Positions 44,851 to 53,626 of a stretch of 64,000 bases of DNA are shown here, one piece after another; the first letter of the stretch is position 1, and every line of letters begins with the position of its first letter. The DNA is from Spirochaetota bacterium (GTDB lineage: Bacteria; Spirochaetota; JAGLSM01; JAKPMW01): the NCBI GenBank assembly GCA_031283155.1, contig JAITCI010000003.1:1-64000 (forward strand), read 5' to 3'. Below the pieces are notes generated by a model. That model was given only the letters and a program-made list of their open reading frames with translations, was not told where the DNA came from and did no database searches. The position numbers and the translations under genes were made by a program.

Positions 44851-45291
44851 AGCAAAATCATAATAGAAATATTTATAAATAGTTGTTCCTATATGGATAT
44901 ATATGGAAAGCGTATTCCTCGGCGAAGGCATATGGCAAAATACTGTGATTTATGGCTTGACGCTTTTGAGGCTTTTTGATATTCTTGTTTCGGGAGAAAT
45001 ACCGAGGGAATCCCGGGAACAGACCATGTTCCGGAGAGCGCCCCAGCCTATGCGGCTGTATTTCCCGTAATGTTTGCAATCCACAGTCCGGTTATCATGC
45101 AGCCGGGCTTCATAAATTTCACTCGCAGGATGCGAGTGCCCTGCGTGGCACTTGGCGAAGTACCCTGGGGGTAATGGTGCCGTATTTACGAGGGGCTACT
45201 TGCAGGAAGCTCCGGGTGCGCGGCTTTGCTATGGATATTGTCATGTACGTATGTAAATAATCACTAAAAGCGGCAAAGGGTGGGGGAGAGC
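44851..45291. other. 441-bp hairpin-rich leader region before nrdD
   Basis: No coding sequence seen. It contains hairpins at 45013-45034 (CCGGGAACA with TGTTCCGG), 45120-45138 (CACTCGCA-GGA-TGCGAGTG), 45136-45151 (GTGCC with GGCAC) and TACCC-TGG-GGGTA shortly after. No matches to the cobalamin riboswitch core or a clear NrdR box were found. It may be an untranslated leader controlling nrdDG, or repeats gathered in a gap. Confidence 0.55.
45120..45138. repeat. hairpin with GGA loop, ACA...TGT-like family
   Basis: CACTCGCA-GGA-TGCGAGTG has a perfect 8-bp stem. The inner pairs are GCA/TGC rather than ACA/TGT but the GGA loop is the family loop. Confidence 0.75.
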
Positions 45292-47409
45292 ATGCAGTAC
45301 ACGGGTACGCTTATTCAAAAGGTGATCAAGCGAAGCGGCGAAGCGGTCGCTTTTGACGCGCAAAAAATCACAAACGCGATTGCGAAAGCCGGGAAAGCGA
45401 GCGGGGAATTTGAACGCGAGACCGCCGAGGCGCTCACGCAGCAGGTGGCCGCCATGCTGGAAGAAATATGCGATGAGAGCGGCGTGATTCCCGACATTGA
45501 AAGCATCCAGGACATAGTTGAACAGGTTCTCTTCGCGTCCAGATACAAAAAAACCGCGCGCGCGTACATCATCTACCGCGATCAACATGCGCGGCTGCGC
45601 GAGTTTATGGCCGAGCGAACGGTGCATCTCGTTGACGCCTATCTTGAGCGCGAGGATTGGCAGGTCAACGAAAACAGCAATATGAGTTTTTCGCTGCAGG
45701 GACTGAACAACTATATATCATCCGAAATCAGCAAAACCTACTGGCTGCATAATATCTATCCCGAAGAGCTTCGCCACGCGCACACAGACGGCGATCTGCA
45801 TCTGCATGATCTCGGCTCGCTCTCTGCGTATTGCGTGGGGTGGGATCTCTACGATCTTTTGCGCAAGGGCTTTCGCGGCGTCGCCGGCAAGGTGGAAGCG
45901 GGTCCCGCAAAGCATTTCCGGAGCGCCCTCGGGCAGATCGTCAATTTTTTCTATACCTTACAGGGCGAGGCGGCAGGCGCGCAGGCCTTCGCCAATTTTG
46001 ATACTTTGCTCGCCCCCTTCATCCGCAGCGACAAACTCAGCTATACCGAGGTGCGGCAGGCGATGCAGGAATTTATGTTTAACGTGAATGTTCCGACGCG
46101 CGTGGGTTTCCAGACGCCGTTTACAAATATTACGCTCGATCTGACCGTACCGTCGTACTATAAGGATCAGCCGGTGCTGATAGGCGGCAAACCCACAAGC
46201 AGCACATACAGCGAATTTCAAAACGAAATGGATATGCTCAACACCGCCTTTCTCGAGGTAATGGCCGGAGGGGACGCGCGCGGGCGGGTATTCACCTTCC
46301 CGATTCCCACCTATAACATCAGCGAGGATTTTGACTGGAATAATCCGCATATCGAAAAGCTCTGGGAGGTTACAGCGAAATACGGCATCCCCTATTTTGC
46401 GAATTTCGTCAACTCCGACATGAAGCCGGAAGACGCGCGCTCGATGTGCTGCCGTCTTCGGATCGACAACAGGGAACTCAACCGCCGCGGCGGCGGACTC
46501 TTCGGCGCGTCTCCGCTCACCGGATCAATCGGCGTTGTTACCATCAATCTCCCGCGAATAGGCTATCTTGCCGAAAACGAAGAGGATTTTATAAGCCGCC
46601 TCGACCGCCTGATGTGTCTTGCCGCCGAAAGCCTGGATATCAAGCGCAAGGTACTGGAAAAATTTACCGATAACCGCCTTTATCCCTATATGCAGTATTA
46701 TCTGCGCGACGTCAAAAAACGCTTCGGCAAATACTGGCAAAACCATTTCTCAACGATTGGCATCATCGGGATGAACGAGGCCTGCCTTAATCTGCTCGGC
46801 TGCGACATCACCACCCCCGGGGGGAATGCTTTCGCGCTGCGCGTGATGGATTATATGCGCGCCCGCCTCGTTGATTTTCAAAAGGAAAGCGGCAATATTT
46901 TCAATCTCGAGGCGACCCCTGCCGAGGGAACCAGTTACCGGCTTGCGCTTTTGGATCAGAAAAAATATCCCGACCTTGTCCATGCCTCCCGCGAGGAAGT
47001 TTCGCCCTTCTATACAAATTCAAGCCAGCCGCCGGTTAATTACACGGATGATCTCTTTGACCTGCTCGATATGCAGGATGAACTCCAGAAGCGCTATACG
47101 GGGGGTACGGTGGTGCACCTCTTCGCCGGAGAGCGCCTCTCCGATCCGAAAGCCGTGCGCGAGTTGGTGCGCACAGTCTGCGCGCGCTATCACCTTCCGT
47201 ATTTTTCCATCACCCCCACCTTCAGTATCTGCCCGCAGCACGGCTATATCGACGGCGAACACGCCGAGTGTCCCGAATGCCATAGCGACTGCGAGATCTA
47301 TTCGCGAGTGGTGGGCTATCTCCGGCCGGTCAAACAATGGAACAACGGAAAACAGAGTGAATTTACGCAGCGCAGGATGCTGCGGCTCGAAGCGGCGCGC
47401 CCCCAATAA
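45292..47409 (+). CDS. nrdD: anaerobic ribonucleoside-triphosphate reductase (class III)
   Basis: NrdD makes deoxynucleotides in the absence of oxygen using a glycyl radical. The 705-residue protein has an N-terminal ATP-cone (VIKRSGEAVAFDAQKITNAI), the SMCCRL active-site cysteines, and the C-terminal zinc and radical region: SICPQHGYI, CPECHSDCE and the radical Gly in YSRVVGYLRPV. It resembles the shorter Thermotoga-type enzymes. GGGGGAG precedes ATG 45292. The activase gene follows after 3 bp. Confidence 0.96.
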   Translation: MQYTGTLIQKVIKRSGEAVAFDAQKITNAIAKAGKASGEFERETAEALTQQVAAMLEEICDESGVIPDIESIQDIVEQVLFASRYKKTARAYIIYRDQHARLREFMAERTVHLVDAYLEREDWQVNENSNMSFSLQGLNNYISSEISKTYWLHNIYPEELRHAHTDGDLHLHDLGSLSAYCVGWDLYDLLRKGFRGVAGKVEAGPAKHFRSALGQIVNFFYTLQGEAAGAQAFANFDTLLAPFIRSDKLSYTEVRQAMQEFMFNVNVPTRVGFQTPFTNITLDLTVPSYYKDQPVLIGGKPTSSTYSEFQNEMDMLNTAFLEVMAGGDARGRVFTFPIPTYNISEDFDWNNPHIEKLWEVTAKYGIPYFANFVNSDMKPEDARSMCCRLRIDNRELNRRGGGLFGASPLTGSIGVVTINLPRIGYLAENEEDFISRLDRLMCLAAESLDIKRKVLEKFTDNRLYPYMQYYLRDVKKRFGKYWQNHFSTIGIIGMNEACLNLLGCDITTPGGNAFALRVMDYMRARLVDFQKESGNIFNLEATPAEGTSYRLALLDQKKYPDLVHASREEVSPFYTNSSQPPVNYTDDLFDLLDMQDELQKRYTGGTVVHLFAGERLSDPKAVRELVRTVCARYHLPYFSITPTFSICPQHGYIDGEHAECPECHSDCEIYSRVVGYLRPVKQWNNGKQSEFTQRRMLRLEAARPQ

Positions 47410-47412
47410 ACC

Positions 47413-48123
47413 ATGCTGCTCGCGGGTTACGTCCCCAGTTCGCTGATCGATTTTCCGGGCCGCGTATCCGCCGTCGCTTTCAGCCAGGGATGCACCCTGC
47501 GCTGTCCCTGGTGCCATAACGCGCCGCTTGTACACACGGGCGAAGCGGCTGCCCACACGCAAACGCAGGACACAGGTGAACACGAAGAGCGTCTCCGGAA
47601 TTTTTTTGCCTTTCTGGAACGCCGTCGGGGGCTGCTCGCGGGCGTGGTGATCTCCGGCGGAGAGCCCTGCATCCATGCCGATCTCGCGGAGTTCCTGGGC
47701 AGGATCCGATCAATGGGCTTTTTGACCAAGCTGGATACCAATGGGACGCGCCCCCAAATGCTCGCCTCCCTGCTGGAGGCGAAACTCGTGGATCTGGCCG
47801 CGATGGATATCAAGGGGCCGCGCGACCGCTATGCCGAATTGTGCGGCGTGGCGGAATCAGCGCTCCCCTGGGATGCGATTCGCGAGAGCATCCGCATTCT
47901 TGCCGGGCGGCAAGAGCCGCATCTCTTCCGCACAACCTGCATGGAGCCGCAATTCGATACCGAGGCCGTTATGCGTATGCGGGAGCTTGTCCCCAAAGGG
48001 ATACCGTGGCATTTGCAGCCGTATAAAGAGGGTTCCGCCGCTCTGGATCCCGCGTTTACAGCGCGCGCGCCCGCCCCGCAAATCCTTGAGGATTGGCAGC
48101 GGCGCATAGACGAGCGAGGGTGA
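47413..48123 (+). CDS. nrdG: anaerobic ribonucleotide reductase activating protein
   Basis: This radical SAM enzyme installs the glycyl radical in NrdD. The 236-residue protein has the CxxxCxxC cluster site as GCTLRCPWCHN (Cys 27, 31 and 34), the GGE motif in VVISGGEPCIH and the opening GYVPSSLIDFPGRVSAVAF. The gene starts 3 bp after nrdD and is plainly co-expressed with it. Confidence 0.94.
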   Translation: MLLAGYVPSSLIDFPGRVSAVAFSQGCTLRCPWCHNAPLVHTGEAAAHTQTQDTGEHEERLRNFFAFLERRRGLLAGVVISGGEPCIHADLAEFLGRIRSMGFLTKLDTNGTRPQMLASLLEAKLVDLAAMDIKGPRDRYAELCGVAESALPWDAIRESIRILAGRQEPHLFRTTCMEPQFDTEAVMRMRELVPKGIPWHLQPYKEGSAALDPAFTARAPAPQILEDWQRRIDERG

Positions 48124-48183
48124 TTGCGGGAGGAATGCCCGCGTGTAAAAGCGCGGAAAATTATGAAATACGCATAACAGATC

Positions 48184-48371
48184 GGAAAATTACTTGGACT
48201 AATTTTTTATTATAAGACTGGTATGGATCGTGAGAATTGCGAATCATATGCAATAGAGAGGTAAATTACATTATCTGATTTTTCTCGTATATAGCGTATA
48301 ACAGCGCTCAATAGAGCTGAGAATTGCGGATCGTCTGTAGCGGCGCGGCAAATTACCTTATCTGATTTTCC
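48184..48371. repeat. three copies of an intergenic repeat downstream of gmhA
   Basis: On the plus strand related 25-bp units occur at 48184-48207, 48260-48284 and 48347-48371. The last two (GGTAAATTACATTATCTGAT and GGCAAATTACCTTATCTGAT, each plus TTT and C/T) are about 90 percent alike and are preceded by a second shared string, TGAGAATTGCG, at 48231 and 48318, giving a period of 87 bp. Two more units lie on the other side of gmhA. Confidence 0.75.
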
Positions 48372-48383
48372 AAACTATCCCTT

Positions 48384-48974
48384 TTACGCCCGCGCCGCGA
48401 GGCGCTCCTCGACCAGCTCGCAGAGAATATGCCCGATCAGTACATGGCATTCCTGGATACGCGGCGTAACAGTGGAAGGAACGGAAATTATAATATCCGC
48501 GCGCGCCGATACGCCGCCCGCATCACCCGCTCCGATCAAAGCGATGCGCCGTATACCCAGTCTGTCCGCCTCCTCGAGCGCGAGAATGATATTGCGCGAC
48601 TTCCCGGAGGTGGAGATGCCCACCAGTACGTCCCCCCTGCGTCCTTTGGCCTGCACCAGCCGCGCGTACGCGCCCTCGTAGGCGTGATCATTCGCGAAGG
48701 CCGTGATAAAGCTCGTATTCACGTGCAAGGCCTCCGCGTCGAGCGCCTGCCGCTCAAGATAAAATTTTCCGGCGAGTTCCGCCGCGAAATGCTGCGCGTC
48801 GGCGGCGCTCCCCCCGTTCCCGCAAAAGAGCGCCCTGCCACCCTCACGAAAAGCCTGGGTGAGCATATCCGCCGCCCGCGCGACGCCCGTAAGCGTTGCC
48901 TCATCGTTCAGGAGAGCATCGGTAAGCGCTGCGGATTCCCGCATGATCGCCTGAATTTTATCCTCTGTTCGCAT
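48384..48974 (-). CDS. gmhA: D-sedoheptulose-7-phosphate isomerase (SIS domain)
   Basis: GmhA converts sedoheptulose-7-phosphate to D-glycero-D-manno-heptose-7-phosphate. The 196-residue protein has the SIS motifs LFCGNGGSAADAQHFAAEL (residues 49-67), VGISTSGKSRNIILAL and the conserved HxxxE-type end around ECHVLIGHILCELVE. No good ribosome binding site is seen before ATG 48974; its leader lies in repeat DNA. With the HAD/nucleotidyltransferase fusion upstream it likely forms a nucleotide-heptose pathway. Confidence 0.9.
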   Translation of the reverse strand: MRTEDKIQAIMRESAALTDALLNDEATLTGVARAADMLTQAFREGGRALFCGNGGSAADAQHFAAELAGKFYLERQALDAEALHVNTSFITAFANDHAYEGAYARLVQAKGRRGDVLVGISTSGKSRNIILALEEADRLGIRRIALIGAGDAGGVSARADIIISVPSTVTPRIQECHVLIGHILCELVEERLAARA

Positions 48975-48990
48975 AAGTTAAGCATCCGCA

Positions 48991-49256
48991 ATATATATTT
49001 ACATAAGCTAATTTTCCGCAGCATCGCCGTTCATCGCCGCTTGATCGTTTACAGCAACTTAACCGTTTTCCGCAGCTTAATCGTTTAACTCCGCTTAATC
49101 GCTTGCTTCCATCCATTCCTCTGGCTTTGCAAAATTTATGTGCAATCATATATATTTACATAAGCTAATTTTCCGCAGCCCAGCCGTTCATTGCCGCTTG
49201 ATCGTTTAACTCCACTCAGCCGTTTTCCGCCGCTTGATCGTTTAACTCCGCTTCCC
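48991..49256. repeat. 61-bp direct repeat and 18-bp tandem array upstream of gmhA
   Basis: A 61-bp segment at 48991-49051 recurs at 49148-49208 with only a few differences. Each copy starts with ATATATATTTACATAAGCTA and runs into tandem 18-bp units of the type CCGCTTGATCGTTTAACT (units at about 49020-49110 and 49177-49256). The array fills the whole gap between gmhA and the fusion gene and extends into the latter's 3' end. Confidence 0.85.
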
Positions 49257-50397
49257 CGCCAAATTTGCGCGCTATCGTTTGCAACAGATCCGCTATCCCG
49301 CCCTTTTGCTCATGGGCATACGGGAACTCGTCCGAAAACAAAAACGTCTCCAGATACGGTAGCGCGATGCGGTCGCTTTCGCTGTCGCCCGCCATAAGGG
49401 AACGCGCGAGATCCAGATGCAGCGCCTCCGCCGCAAGCAAAAGCATACCGGGGCTGGGTTTGCGCCGCAGGCTCCCCCGCGAAAGCTCGGGAATCTCCCC
49501 ATCCTCGTGATACGGGCAGTACCATACCCCATCAACCGCAAGTCCAATCTCCTGCATATGCGCGCACACCCGCGCGTTGACCGCTTCCGCCTCTTCCCGC
49601 GTCACCAATCCTTTGGCTATACCCGCCTGATTGGAAACGATAACGATGGCGGCACCTTTGCGCAGGTAATCGCAGTCCGCAAGCGCCTCGAGCAGCGCAT
49701 CGTTATACACAAGGGTTTCGGGATCGTTGATGTACCCGGTATCCTCAAGCAGCACCCCGTCGCGATCCAGAAACAACGCCGGAAGCGGCGCATCCTCGCT
49801 GATTTTCGCCGGATCATGGTTCCACATCGGTATGGGAAATCCATGGAGCTTACCGACATCGAACACCTGCCTGAAATATTCCGTATCCAAATTTGCCTGC
49901 GGAACATTCTCCAGAAAAAACGCGCGCGTCCCCGCGCAGAGCCCGCCATAGACATACCGCTCCTCCGAACAATTCTCCCGCATCATAAATTCGATTACGG
50001 AGGAACCCCAAAACACATAGCGCGTGTCCGGCGTTTTCTCTTCGCTGTACCGCAGTGCCAGAAGCAATCCATCGGCGCACCGCGCGCACTGCTCAAAAAA
50101 ACAGGAGAGTTCCATTCCAAAAGGGAAACCCGCCTGTATCATCACGCAATGCGCGGATTCGGCGTCCTCAAGCGCCGCCGCAAAGGCGTCTTTGCCGATG
50201 TACGCGCGCAGGGCGAGTTTCTGCCCGAGTTTTTCAGTTACGTCCGTATCCGCATCCCGCGCGTCAATCAGCACCGCTTCCCGGCAGCCCTGCCCTCTAA
50301 GCCATTCGATTTGCCGCGAAAGCGCGGAGGCGCAATCCTCTTCCGCGCGTATCCTGGAATATAATTCGTCAAGCAAAATATAGACTGTTGTATCCAT
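49216..50397 (-). CDS. fusion of a degenerate nucleotidyltransferase-like domain and a GmhB-like HAD phosphatase
   Basis: The 393-residue protein has a C-terminal HAD phosphatase (about residues 205-375) with LFLDRDGVLLEDTGYI (nucleophile Asp211, Asp213), VIVSNQAGIAKG and MAGDSESDR, close to heptose bisphosphate phosphatase GmhB. The GmhB zinc loop is incomplete: CPYH is present but the CxCRKP cysteines read SLRRKP. Residues 1-200 lack the nucleotide-binding signature but follow the length and order expected of an HddC-like nucleotidyltransferase (YVYGGLCAGTRAFFLEN, then LHGFPIP). The last residues (ELNDQAAENG) are encoded by the intergenic repeat. Confidence 0.7.
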   Translation of the reverse strand: MDTTVYILLDELYSRIRAEEDCASALSRQIEWLRGQGCREAVLIDARDADTDVTEKLGQKLALRAYIGKDAFAAALEDAESAHCVMIQAGFPFGMELSCFFEQCARCADGLLLALRYSEEKTPDTRYVFWGSSVIEFMMRENCSEERYVYGGLCAGTRAFFLENVPQANLDTEYFRQVFDVGKLHGFPIPMWNHDPAKISEDAPLPALFLDRDGVLLEDTGYINDPETLVYNDALLEALADCDYLRKGAAIVIVSNQAGIAKGLVTREEAEAVNARVCAHMQEIGLAVDGVWYCPYHEDGEIPELSRGSLRRKPSPGMLLLAAEALHLDLARSLMAGDSESDRIALPYLETFLFSDEFPYAHEQKGGIADLLQTIARKFGGEAELNDQAAENG

Positions 50398-50614
50398 ATT
50401 TCTCCTTTCGGAATGGACGCCTGGCTGGACGTCTTTCTGTACACATTGATCGATTCCCAGAGTACTGCCGACTTACGGGCGCAATCTATATGAAATATAG
50501 CTCTTTCAGGGAATCTTTTTCAAAAGTATCAGGGATATATCCTGGGCATAAAATGAATTTCGTTTTTTGCTGCGCTGAATAAAGAGCGTTATTTGCCAAA
50601 AGAGAATCGCACTT

Positions 50615-51526
50615 TCAGCAGGACGAAATAATCGCAAAGATGATGACCACTGCTATGACCCCTAACAACAAGACCAGATCCCAGCCCCCTGCATCTTTTA
50701 TATCCCAATCCAATCCTGGTTCTCTTACATCCCAGCTATACCCGCAGCTATTACACACAGCGTACTTGTGGTTCCTGACCGTTTCTTTTCTTTTCCGTAC
50801 CAACATCCAGAGCAGCCACAGACCGCCCGTGAGCAGAATCCAAAACAGATTCCAAAGGCAAGAACGATGTTGCGACTGGACAAATGTATTGACGCCCACG
50901 TTCACCCTGTCGCTGTTACACTTTGGACATTTCATACCATACATCTGCTGAGTAATTCCTCGCGATTCCGAAAGCCGGTGTGCCGGAGGCATACCGCCAA
51001 GCATGGATCCGCAGTGTTTGCACTTAATAGCTCCATCAGCTATTTCTTCTTTGCAAAATGGACAAAACATCTGCTGAGTAATTCCGCGTGACTCCGGAAG
51101 CCGGTATACCGGAAGCATCTCGTTCTGCTGAATAATTTTGTGCGATTCCGGAAGCATATAAGCCTGTGGAATCTCGTCAAGCATAACCCCGCAGCGTTTA
51201 CACAGAATAGCTCCATCGTCGATTTCTTCGTTGCAAAATGGACAAAACTTCTGCTGCGTAACTTCGCGCGATTCCGAAAGATTGTTCTTTCCCCTCTGGA
51301 TTTTTGCGGTTTCCGTTTTGTCCCCCACAAAATTGTTCTGAATGAGTTGCCGCAGTTCCTTTTCGTCATTCTCAAACTGGTTTGCGGGAGATATGCAAGC
51401 CTGCGGCATCTCGCCAAGCATGGATCCACAGTGTTTACACTTAATAGCTCCATCAGCTATCAAGAAAAATTGGAAAAAGAATATCCTGGCAGAAATGGAA
51501 ACCGTGATCCAAAAGCATATAGACAA
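50615..51526 (-). pseudogene. multi zinc-ribbon membrane protein gene with a rearranged 5' end
   Basis: The readable part has repeated modules FCPFCNEEIDDGAILCKRCG and FCPFCKEEIADGAIKCKHCG, then a third zinc pair (MKCPKC, CNSCGYSW) around a hydrophobic segment (LWNLFWILLTGGLWLLWMLV) and a C-terminal helix. A further module at the 5' end is cut: IADGAIKCKHCGSMLG is intact but its CPFC half is replaced, at about 51460, by unrelated sequence. The only upstream start is a TTG at 51526 without a ribosome binding site. An internal start (ATG near 51422) could still yield a working protein. Function unknown; zinc binding is likely. Confidence 0.6.
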
Positions 51527-51607
51527 AGAAAATTAAGGATGTCGCTTTTACGAGAGCCGAGGCGGGTGAAATCCTTCCCGCCCGAAGCTCCAGAAGGAGA
51601 ATATGCT

Positions 51608-52618
51608 TTACAATTTTTTAATCAGCAACCTGTTATATATTTTTTTCCCGCCGATTATTGTACAGCATTTATAACCAATCCATCGCGCGGAATTCGCAAT
51701 TCCCAAAATTTCAAATTGTTCCGGATTATATTTATCTGCAAATGTAATGGGAACGCCCATGACCCCATCGTAATCTACAGGTATATCTTTGTAAGTGGAT
51801 ACTTCGATCACATCACAATTATCATATTTTGGATATTCTCCGGGATTATATTTTTTATACAATACCAGCTTTTCGTGCCTTTTGGCATGATCCAGATTTG
51901 TGAACCACATAATACTGCCTTTACTGAAATACCGGATACCATTTTCAACTTTTTTTCTTGATTCCGTTTGTATTTCATAATGCGGAGGAACCTGAAACCA
52001 CTTTGTACCGCCGTTATCGACTCCCGGCCAGATTTTATTTTCTTTAATGAGCAAAAAAGTTTCTTTATATGAAAGCGCGTTTACGTCGCCAATTATAATA
52101 AACTTCTTTTTATGCTCAATGAGCTGCGCGACATATTCCCGGAATAATGAAAATGGCGGGTTTGTCACCACAATATCAGATCGCTGCAACAGCTCTATAC
52201 ATTCCGGCGAACGAAAATCGCCGCTCATGGATCGCGTGGGCTCGTTCGTGAATAAAACGCCCTGTTCACCCTGCTCAAAATTCTGCTTCAGCGGCTTTTT
52301 CCTGCTTTTGATAATCGCCTTCTGCACTACTGCCTGCTTATCACCCCGCGCGTCGATACCGCCTTCGTATTCCAGCATATAGCTGGGCTTGTCCAGCTCA
52401 AAATGGGTGGTGATGAGCTTTTTCAAACCAAGCCGCTCAAAGTTGACGATAAAATAATACCAGAAATTGGAAGTTTCGGGATCGTCGCAGTTACAAAATA
52501 CCACCTTGCCCTTAAAATGCTTTGTATAATGCCCAAGTTCCTTTTCAATATCAGAAAGCTGCGTGTAAAATTCGTCGACTTTTTGCCGCCTTGCGTTGGA
52601 TAAACTCATATTTGCCAT
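51608..52618 (-). CDS. EcoRI-type adenine-specific DNA methyltransferase
   Basis: The 336-residue protein resembles the M.EcoRI family: the early RQKVDEFYTQLSDIEKEL and VFCNCDDPETSNFWYYFIVN, the catalytic DIVVTNPPFSLFREYV (about residue 175), and the late GVMGVPITFADKYNPEQFEI. It methylates adenine in DNA. No endonuclease gene is recognisable beside it, so it appears to be an orphan. The sequence is AT-rich relative to the surroundings and, with the zinc-ribbon gene, forms a probable transferred segment. GGAGAAG precedes the ATG at 52618. Confidence 0.87.
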   Translation of the reverse strand: MANMSLSNARRQKVDEFYTQLSDIEKELGHYTKHFKGKVVFCNCDDPETSNFWYYFIVNFERLGLKKLITTHFELDKPSYMLEYEGGIDARGDKQAVVQKAIIKSRKKPLKQNFEQGEQGVLFTNEPTRSMSGDFRSPECIELLQRSDIVVTNPPFSLFREYVAQLIEHKKKFIIIGDVNALSYKETFLLIKENKIWPGVDNGGTKWFQVPPHYEIQTESRKKVENGIRYFSKGSIMWFTNLDHAKRHEKLVLYKKYNPGEYPKYDNCDVIEVSTYKDIPVDYDGVMGVPITFADKYNPEQFEILGIANSARWIGYKCCTIIGGKKIYNRLLIKKL

Positions 52619-52785
52619 GATATACGTGCTTCTCCCTGTACATTGCGCTCGCCGCTATTGGTGGAGTATAGCATCCTACTCCGGCGGCGAGTACCCCCAA
52701 AAAAGAAGTGCTCAGCCCGTATTCCCCGCCCGCTCATTTTTCCCTATCTTTCGGGTGCCAAGGGCAAACCATTTCCGGAGGAGTT

Positions 52786-53298
52786 ATGGCAAGGATCGTA
52801 CTCATTATTGCGCAGGAAGGTTTTCGGGATGAGGAGTACGCCGTCCCCAGGCGCATTCTGGCCGATGCGGGGCATGAGGTACGCACTGCGTCGCGCGCGC
52901 GGGGGGTAGCAATGGGCAAGCTCGGTATGCGCACCGAGGCGGAATTTGCGCTGGACGAACTCAAGGCGGCGGATTTTGGCGCGATTATATGCGTGGGCGG
53001 ACCCGGTTCCACGCAGTTTTGGGACGACGCGCCGCTGCATACGCTGCTTTGCGAAGGCCTGGCGCAGGGGAAGATCATTGGCGGTATTTGCAGCGCGGCG
53101 GTCACGCTTGCGCGCGCGGGCGTACTCCAGGGCAAACGCGCGACGGTTTTTCCGGGCGACGCGGACGAATTCAAACCGTATGTCGGGCAGTACACCGCCG
53201 GAACCTGCGAACGCGATGGTCTGTGTGTTACCGCAAACGGTCCTGCCGCTGCGGAGGAATTCGGCAACACGATTCGGGATGCGTTACAGCGTACATAG
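52786..53298 (+). CDS. DJ-1/PfpI family protein
   Basis: The 170-residue protein has the family core: early glutamates in QEGFRDEEY, AIICVGGPGS and the nucleophile elbow GGICSAAVTLARAG with Cys102. DJ-1/PfpI members include glyoxalases, deglycases, chaperones and amidases, and the exact activity cannot be fixed. GGAGGAG precedes ATG 52786. It is a single gene. Confidence 0.88.
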   Translation: MARIVLIIAQEGFRDEEYAVPRRILADAGHEVRTASRARGVAMGKLGMRTEAEFALDELKAADFGAIICVGGPGSTQFWDDAPLHTLLCEGLAQGKIIGGICSAAVTLARAGVLQGKRATVFPGDADEFKPYVGQYTAGTCERDGLCVTANGPAAAEEFGNTIRDALQRT

Positions 53299-53626
53299 CC
53301 GCCGGTAAGCAGTGGAACTTCGTCTTCCTCCCAGGTAAAGCGCCTGTCTGGGGAGGGATCGGAATACAGCCTTCCGCGCAAAAAATTTTACGGCTGAACG
53401 CACATTCTCATGTTTCAAATGCCCCCTCGCCAAAATCGCCATTACCCATTTATGCCCTGTGGGTACAGGGCATAAGCCGTTCCCGAAGCACGTACTCCTA
53501 CTTCGGAAGCGCTCGGGACACAACTTCCTGTTGTAGGAGGTGCTTCCCGTCCGGGGAAGCAGGCGCAGCCCCCTCGCGCTGACCTTCCGCGAATAAAAAC
53601 ACAACGCTCTGCGTCCATGTACTTGA
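53299..53626. other. 328-bp gap between convergent genes with hairpins, no gene
   Basis: No coding sequence is supported. A strong palindrome with arms TTATGCCCTGT and ACAGGGCATAA (53450-53475), a TTCCCGAAG...CTTCGGAA pair near 53480-53508 and ACAAC-TTCCT-GTTGT (53520-53534) form a hairpin block like those at 21540 and 62246. Confidence 0.65.
53450..53534. repeat. block of three hairpins
   Basis: Perfect 11-bp arms at 53450-53475 are followed by an imperfect TTCGG-type pair and the ACA...TGT member ACAAC-TTCCT-GTTGT, preceded by GCTCGGGAC as at 24690. Confidence 0.75.

Noticed and set aside
44851-45291. Cobalamin riboswitch or RNase P RNA before nrdD
   Set aside because: The GCCACTG-type box and the conserved RNase P cores were not found. 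Only generic hairpins are visible.
48991-49256. Possible CRISPR array in the repeats near gmhA
   Set aside because: Units are 18 bp and directly adjacent, with no unique spacers of constant length and no cas genes.
51140-51961. 273-codon plus-strand frame across the zinc-ribbon and methyltransferase genes
   Set aside because: It is the reverse of two minus-strand genes with clear motifs. Only the short part near 51460-51535 may be a genuine foreign remnant.
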